DNA of 64,000 nucleotides, from the NCBI GenBank assembly GCA_916700875.1, contig CAKAKS010000004.1, positions 9,692,534-9,756,533 of the forward strand, read 5' to 3'. The translations under genes were made by a program, and so were the position numbers. Each line of letters starts with the position of its first letter. The first letter of the stretch is position 1. Below are positions 58,589 to 64,000 of the stretch, in pieces. The notes under the pieces were generated by a model. That model searched no databases. It saw only the letters and a program-made list of their open reading frames with translations, and had not been told where the DNA came from. The DNA comes from Sebastes aleutianus. Its lineage: Eukaryota > Chordata > Actinopteri > Perciformes > Sebastidae.

Positions 58589-60172
58589 GTGAACATGTTA
58601 AAAATGTATCACTCTCGTGACGCGAAAACTCGCTCCCCAAAGCATGACTCCTCTCCGGTAAGTGGTTGCTCCGCGCTCATTGTAGCCGAAAAAAGTCCTG
58701 GTGACGAGGATGGCTTGGCTGTACGCCCCTCCTCACAGCACAGTGCGTGGTTACCAAATTCAGAGATGCTGAAAGTGTTACCACATCTGCTTAATCATCT
58801 GAACGCAGAACAACAGCAGGACATTGTTAATTTAGTAGCTGAGTATCCGTGTCTTTTTGGTGATGTTCCCACTCGTACCACGGTACTAGAACATGATATA
58901 GATGTAAAAGATGCCCGATCAATTAAGCAGCACTCTTATCGGGTTAACCAGATTAAAAGAGAGCTGATGAAAAAAGAGGTAAAATATCTGTTGGAAAATG
59001 GCCTGGCTAAGCCGAGCACTAGTTCGTGGAGCTCCCCCTGTTTGCTAGAGGCTAAATCAGATGGTTCACCCAGGTTCATTACTGATTTTCGGAAAGTAAA
59101 CGCCGTCACCGTACCCGACTCATATCCGTTGCCGCGGATGGAGGATTGCGTGGATAATTTAGGCACTGCTAAATTTGTCACAAAATTGGATTTACTTAAA
59201 GGTTACTGGCAGGTGCCGCTGACTAAGCGCGCGTCAGAAATCTCCGCCTTTGTAACACCAGACCACTTTCTTCAGTACACTGTCATGGCGTTTGGTATGT
59301 GCAACGCGCCTGCCACCTTCCAGCGGTTAGTAAACACTGTTCTGGCTGGTGTGGCCAACTGCAACGCATATCTCGATGACCTGATAGTTTACTCTTCTTC
59401 CTGGTCTGAACACTTGCTCAGCTTAACTGAAGTGCTCAGTCGTCTTGCGCGGGCCTCTCTCACGCTGAACTTAGCCAAATGTGAGTTTGGGAAAGGCACC
59501 GTCACGTATTTGGGTCGTCAAGTGGGTCAGGGTGAGGTCCGGCCCATCGAGGCTAAAGTTAGCGCGATAGCCGAGTTCCCCGTTCCAAGCACCCGACGTG
59601 CATTGCGGCGTTTCCTCGGCATGACAGGGTACTACAGAAGCTTCTGTAGGAACTTTTCTGCCGTGGTCCACCCACTGACTAGTCTCACGAGTCCCAAGGT
59701 AGAGTTTAAATGGACTCCGGAGTGCCAGCGTGCATTTGAAAGTGTAAAATCCCTTTTGTGTCACGCGCCGGTCCTCGCTGCCCCCGATTTTGCCCGACCT
59801 TTTAAGTTGGAGGTAGACGCAAGCGCCGTGGGCGCAGGGGCTGTGTTGATGCAGGAGGATGCAGATGGGATAGAACACCCTGTCAGTTATTTTTCGAGAA
59901 AATTTAACCAGCATCAGTTCAACTATTCCAAGATTGAGAAAGAGACGTTAGCGTTGTTGTGGTCGTTGCAACACTTTGATGTATACCTCGGTTCCTGTAC
60001 TCTGCCCCTTGTGATTTACACAGATCACAATCCGCTCGTGTTCTTGTCGCGGATGTATAACCACAACCAGCGGCTCATGCGCTGGGCCCTGCTGGTACAG
60101 GAACGCAACCTTGTGATTAAACACAAAAAGGGTTCAGAAAATATTGTGGCCGACGCCTTGTCCAGAGTGTAA
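58589..60172 (+). CDS. Reverse transcriptase-RNase H of the gmr1-type element
   Basis: A single open frame of about 527 codons; it is the C-terminal part of a polyprotein, so its nominal start is not a real initiation site. RT motifs include FRKVNAVTVPDSYPLPRMED, LLKGYWQVPL, AFGMCNAPATFQRL and the catalytic YLDD at about residue 261. RNase H follows with EVDASAVGAGAVL (about residue 406), the Glu-containing KEKETLALLW-like helix (seen as IEKETLALLW) and YTDHNPL. The frame ends with VADALSRV and a stop 60 bases before the 3' LTR. Domain content and spacing are those of Ty3/Gypsy pol. Confidence 0.9.
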   Translation: MNMLKMYHSRDAKTRSPKHDSSPVSGCSALIVAEKSPGDEDGLAVRPSSQHSAWLPNSEMLKVLPHLLNHLNAEQQQDIVNLVAEYPCLFGDVPTRTTVLEHDIDVKDARSIKQHSYRVNQIKRELMKKEVKYLLENGLAKPSTSSWSSPCLLEAKSDGSPRFITDFRKVNAVTVPDSYPLPRMEDCVDNLGTAKFVTKLDLLKGYWQVPLTKRASEISAFVTPDHFLQYTVMAFGMCNAPATFQRLVNTVLAGVANCNAYLDDLIVYSSSWSEHLLSLTEVLSRLARASLTLNLAKCEFGKGTVTYLGRQVGQGEVRPIEAKVSAIAEFPVPSTRRALRRFLGMTGYYRSFCRNFSAVVHPLTSLTSPKVEFKWTPECQRAFESVKSLLCHAPVLAAPDFARPFKLEVDASAVGAGAVLMQEDADGIEHPVSYFSRKFNQHQFNYSKIEKETLALLWSLQHFDVYLGSCTLPLVIYTDHNPLVFLSRMYNHNQRLMRWALLVQERNLVIKHKKGSENIVADALSRV

Positions 60173-60223
60173 GTAGTATTGTTAGATGTGATATTGTGAC
60201 AAAGCCAGTAGGTTTGTATTTAT

Positions 60224-60232
60224 GTGGGGGGG
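60224..60232 (+). other. Candidate polypurine tract
   Basis: The G-rich string gtgggggggtg directly precedes the 3' LTR, where plus-strand priming occurs in LTR retrotransposons. Confidence 0.55.
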
Positions 60233-60923
60233 TGTTACGGTCGCAGAAGTGACCATTCGTTATTGTTTGTAGTGTTGTATGTTGCTGTGCGGCGCTGTTC
60301 CCTGTGCTCTCTTCTTTTGGTGCGCTCTGCTGTCCCGTCTCTCCAAGACGACGTCACGTCTTGGGGATTCCCTTCGGGGCCACGCCTCCGGAACGCCCTC
60401 AGGTGGATGCCCTTCGTTTCCCGCCGTTTGTGGTCCTGCCTCTGACGACGTCACATGTGATTAGCCAATCACCAGCCGCCTGGGGCGCGTGGAAAGCATT
60501 AAAGGCCAGCTGTGACTAGACCCAGGCGGGCAGTGATTATTATTGATCTGTTCCCTGTGCCTCTCGATTGTTGTGTGGAATTGTTAACCAGAAATTGTGT
60601 ATAAGTCCCACTGGAGTCAGTGGACTTTAGATTGTGATATTGAATGTTAACTAGTTTGAGGTACTCGTGTTTGTTTATATTTAATTGTGCATAGCGAAGT
60701 TGTTTAATTTGTCTGTGTGTTAGGATTGTGCAGGGCTAGGGTGTGTGCCTTCGTTGTCTCCTTTTCGGCCACCCTAAACCCTCGTTTTCATTTAGTATTA
60801 ATTCAACCATTGTACGTTTTATTTTGCTTTAATTTCAATCACTCATCAATAAACAAGTGATTGCCTGATAGCATCGGCTCTATGTTACTCCCTTTACCCC
60901 TACACCAACTCCGGGTTGTAACA
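60233..60923 (+). repeat. 3' LTR
   Basis: It has the same length as the 5' LTR. I see two differences: gccgcc against gccggc, and tccctg against tccccg. Confidence 0.92.
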
Positions 60924-61100
60924 ATAATACTACAATATAATCTTGTAGTACATTGTTAATGTGTGAACGGCTTCTTCTCGTGTCACCATTTAGAATAGTT
61001 CCCTATTAAGAGCCTTTTTCGGACTTATACTTGCACTGATCTGATGTACAGATTGCTCATCGCACAGCAACAGTCATATGAGGTCAGTTCACACATATGA

Positions 61101-61106
61101 TTTATT
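61101..61106 (-). terminator. Candidate polyadenylation signal of G9
   Basis: AATAAA on the minus strand, about 195 bases beyond the G9 stop codon, in the context conserved with G5 and G7. Confidence 0.5.
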
Positions 61107-61298
61107 ATATCTTGATGGCAAAACTATTTGAGCTGCAGTGTGTGGAGGTTTTGAGTTCCCCTTTAACTGTGGCCAGTGAAGATTGCATTTTCCTCTCCAG
61201 TGTCTTTTCCCACAATAACTGACATATAAAACATTTTGTATATGTAAAACATAATGGTATATTACAAATCCCACCCAAACATGATCACAAAACAACTC

Positions 61299-64000
61299 TC
61301 ATTTTTTCTTCACTTGAGCGTAGAGATCCTCTGGGACGTCAGCAGCCTGTCTTAAGCTGCTCGCTGTCTGGGACACATTGACCTGTGCATACAGCGTATC
61401 CTGCTGCTGTCCACCGTCCTGCTCCAAGGCCGAGGACGGTTCAGGTTTCCGCTTGGAGAAGTCGATCTCTCCATAATGGATGTCTTCTTCTGTTTTGCTG
61501 GCTGGCATTTGAAGAGTCAGCTCGTCACCTCTGTGACTCTGTGAGAAAAAAGGTGATAAATTATATGTCTGAATACTGATTCAGGTTAAATTAGTTGATG
61601 CTGCTAGATTACAGTGCAACCTTTAATATTGTTGTAAAGTACTTCTAGACTGGCTGAAAAATTACACTAAATTACAACCCTCACTAGAGTCTGGCCATAT
61701 CTTGAAGGTAGGGGCTATGCTATCGCCCTTAGTGATCATTATTCAGAGAGTGGAGTCCCCCAGGGTTCGATTCACGGGCCTCGATTATTCAACCTCTGTG
61801 TATTTCCAGTAGGCCAAATCATAAAAGACAAAAAGACTTCTTATCATAGCTATCCAAGTAACGACCAGATCCAAGTAAATAATATGGATGGAAAGTTATT
61901 TCCTTCAGTTAAATCAAGATGAGAAAATTGATTTTGCAACAAGGAGGAAAGACTCGAAGTTATCGCTCAGGTTACATTATAAAGACTAAAGGCAAACATT
62001 TTATATTCATATACTTATCAATGCAATTGTACAAAAGTATGACCATAGAAAACTATGAAGAAGAGTAGGCTACACTACTTGTTTGTTTGTTTTTTCTCAC
62101 TTACATGGGCGGGGTGGGCGGAGGCGGGTAATGTTCCTGTTTCTTAACCGCTTCAAACATTTCATCTTCCTTTAAAAAATATAGACTAAAGGCAAGGGCA
62201 AGTCATTCGTAATGTACTAACTACCCATTATTTGTAAATGTATGTATGACTTTAGCAGACTTGGAGAATGTGTGTTTCAGAGAGTATTCATACAGATTAA
62301 AATGAGTGGGAAATAACAATTAAGGTTATGCTATACTGACGTTATTTTTGTTTTATTTAATTAGGCTAATGTCATAACCTTTGGTAATTTGATATATATT
62401 TCGTTATTTTTGTGCAATTTCATTTTTAATCTTCCCAGTTTACATAGTTATTGAATAACACTTAAAGGTAGGATTGATAGTGTTGTTCAAATACATTTTT
62501 TTTTATATTTGTTGAAATTCTCATTTCATGACAGGGTGCTCCAACTTTAGCCATTTTCAGATCTAAACTTAAAACAGTTTAGATTTCTTACAGTTTCCAA
62601 ACACAGCATGTTGCTAACAGGTTGTTTTGTCACATTTGTTGTGCTTCTTAATATTTAAACCTCTCAAAGATTGTCAACTTAGTATTAAGACAGATGCTTT
62701 CGACATAGTCACTGTGAGCAGATTTGAAATATTCACCACACACACTGTACAAAGAAGTTTAATATTCACCTGAGTTTGTGGACGTTTCGACTTAAACCAC
62801 CTGGAAGACATGAGAGAGCTGTCAGAATAATTATTGTACTGTCTGTTTCAGGTTAAATAAATAGTGTGTTGCCAATAGAGAGTAAGGACTGATGGGAGAC
62901 AGACATAATTGAATGTGCATCAGTGGAAAGAAAATCAAGATTGAAACTAAAGTTTTGTCAAAGTCAAGTCGCAGAAATTAGCAAAGCTGACAGATCACAT
63001 ACTCATCCATGCCCTCAGGGTTACCAACATAGGTTTAGTTGAAACTTTATTGCCAGAAATTGAATCAATTTAACTAATTAACTTACCAAACACAGATAGC
63101 AAGGCAGATGAGTATGATGACAAGGATCCCTCCAAGAGCTGAACCCCACAGTAACGAGCTGACAGAGCTCTCTGTTCATAGAAACACAAAACCAGGTGAC
63201 TAAAAGAAAACAGGTTAAATGTAGAAATGTAACAATACAGGTGTAACCATTATTTGTATACGGTCATTTCATAAAAAAAATGAAACAAAACAAGTGAAGA
63301 ACAGAAAAGAAAGGAGAGCAGATTAGATTAAATTAAACACATTCAGTTCAGTTCTACATTTACCTGCATTATTAATCCGTGGTGACGTCTGATTACCGAG
63401 ATAATTTGTGGCCACACAGTAATAATCTTCTATATCTGTCACAGAGGTCACCTTGAAGCTGTAAAAGTCTCCTTCAGCTACACTGACAGGTCCGTCTTTG
63501 CTGGTCTTGAACCAGGTTAAGCTGACAGGAGGATTGGCTCTGCTGGAGCAGGTCAAGTTCACCAGGCTACCTGCTGACACCAAACCTGATTGACTGATGG
63601 ACACTGAGGTGTCTTTGGAGCATCTGAGGAAGATGTGAGATTCACTGTATTCATTAAAATCATTCCATGAATCATCATGTGCTGACAGGATCCAATAACA
63701 AACACTTTAATATCTTACATGAAACACTGAGCGTCGTTCTCTCCTCTGCTGTCTTGACGTCTTTTCCTTCATTTACAGGATATCTGGCTGAACAGTTGAT
63801 GATGAATCCATCATGTTCGTCTGACAGAGTGAAGGTCTTCTGGATTTTAGTTGTGAAGGTTCGATCTGTGTTTTCCTCTATTTTGTTGTGAGGGTCTTGT
63901 TGGAGAGTCCAGGTGAGTTCAGGAGGGGAGTGTGGACAGGGAGTGAAAGCTGAGCAGGTTATAGTGACCGACTGCTTCTCCTTCAGATCACCTGAGATCT
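61299..64000 (-). CDS. G9: inhibitory-type Siglec-like receptor, 3' half (runs off window)
   Basis: Visible exons: 63719 to beyond 64000 (C2-I, partial), 63364-63623 (C2-II), 63087-63171 (TM), 62770-62800 and 61299-61538 (last). The TM (WGSALLGGI-like; LVIILICLAI) is uncharged. The tail has IHYGEI, TLYAQV and DLYAQVKKK, as in G7. The C2-II exon is 260 bases, one short of a multiple of three: a C is missing from the start (gctccaaag against gctcccaaag in all paralogues), which breaks the frame. Either G9 is a recent pseudogene or this is an assembly error. The signal and V exons lie outside the window. A LINE relic (about 61690-61920) lies in the last intron as in G7. Confidence 0.75.
61690..61920 (+). 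mobile_element. LINE reverse-transcriptase relic in G9 last intron
   Basis: It is homologous to the relic at 39396-39614, including gtggagtcccccagggttcg (the GVPQG region), with stops and indels. Confidence 0.6.
62105..62169 (-). other. Possible cassette exon in G9
   Basis: A 65-base segment with an ag acceptor and a gtaagt donor reads EDEMFEAVKKQEHYPPPPTP in phase with the preceding exon. It can join in frame to the last exon only through an alternative AG two bases inside the normal acceptor (cacagag/T). It would add a Pro-rich segment. G7 has a frame-broken equivalent. Confidence 0.4.

Larger units (their letters stand above)
54549..60923 (+). mobile_element. gmr1-type Ty3/Gypsy LTR retrotransposon
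   Basis: Two 691-bp LTRs (54549-55239 and 60233-60923) bound a 6375-bp element with TSD ataat (54544-54548 and 60924-60928). The internal order is gag, protease, integrase, reverse transcriptase, RNase H. Having integrase before RT is the hallmark of the gmr1 group of deuterostome Ty3/Gypsy elements, not of ordinary Gypsy (family knowledge). The LTRs differ at only two positions that I could find, yet integrase has several frame breaks and protease a changed catalytic residue. It lies antisense to the receptor genes, between G8 and G9. Confidence 0.92.

Noticed and set aside
1..64000. CRISPR arrays, tRNA or rRNA genes
   Set aside because: No regularly spaced short repeats or RNA-gene signatures were seen; the sequence is clearly eukaryotic.

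Overview
The window is eukaryotic and most likely from a teleost (ray-finned) fish. It shows intron-split immunoglobulin-superfamily exons with GT/AG borders, fish-type LINE, hAT and gmr1-like Ty3/Gypsy elements, many microsatellites, and no bacterial gene organisation. All host genes lie on the minus strand; the main LTR retrotransposon is on the plus strand.

The core is a tandem array of Siglec-like (CD33/CD22/MAG-like) receptor genes. The standard unit, read right to left, is: a non-coding first exon behind a conserved TATA box and ETS-type site; a signal-peptide exon; one V-set exon with Siglec hallmarks (two Cys five residues apart on strand B, an E-strand Cys, and the F-strand YFFRIE Arg); two C2-set exons; a transmembrane (TM) exon; and short cytoplasmic exons. 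All Ig exons are phase 1-1. Two forms of the membrane end occur and they alternate strictly: 'K' genes (G2, G4, G6, G8) have a Lys inside the TM helix and a short basic tail with a Tyr-Val-Asn motif; 'I' genes (G3, G5, G7, G9) have an uncharged TM and, where intact, a tail with ITIM/ITSM-like tyrosines. This looks like repeated activating/inhibitory receptor pairs.

Layout. 0-10 kb: an SP+V fragment (G1), receptor relics, LINE scraps, a minisatellite, a possible solo LTR and an inverted-repeat element. 10-21 kb: G2 plus duplicated spacer blocks containing nested LINE/hAT insertions and orphaned ITIM-tail fragments. 21-26.8 kb: G3, with a tail truncated by recombination, and a mosaic of receptor fragments. 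26.9-37.7 kb: G4, G5 (ITIM exon deleted) and G6 (all Ig exons and the promoter deleted). 38.7-43.7 kb: G7, the best complete inhibitory-type gene. 45.6-52.6 kb: G8, interrupted by an apparently intact 4.2-kb LINE just upstream of its TM exon. 54.5-60.9 kb: a gmr1-type LTR retrotransposon with near-identical LTRs. 61-64 kb: the 3' half of G9, running off the window.

Exon borders were inferred by eye from splice signals, reading frame and agreement between paralogues. No expression, homology-search or structure evidence was available.
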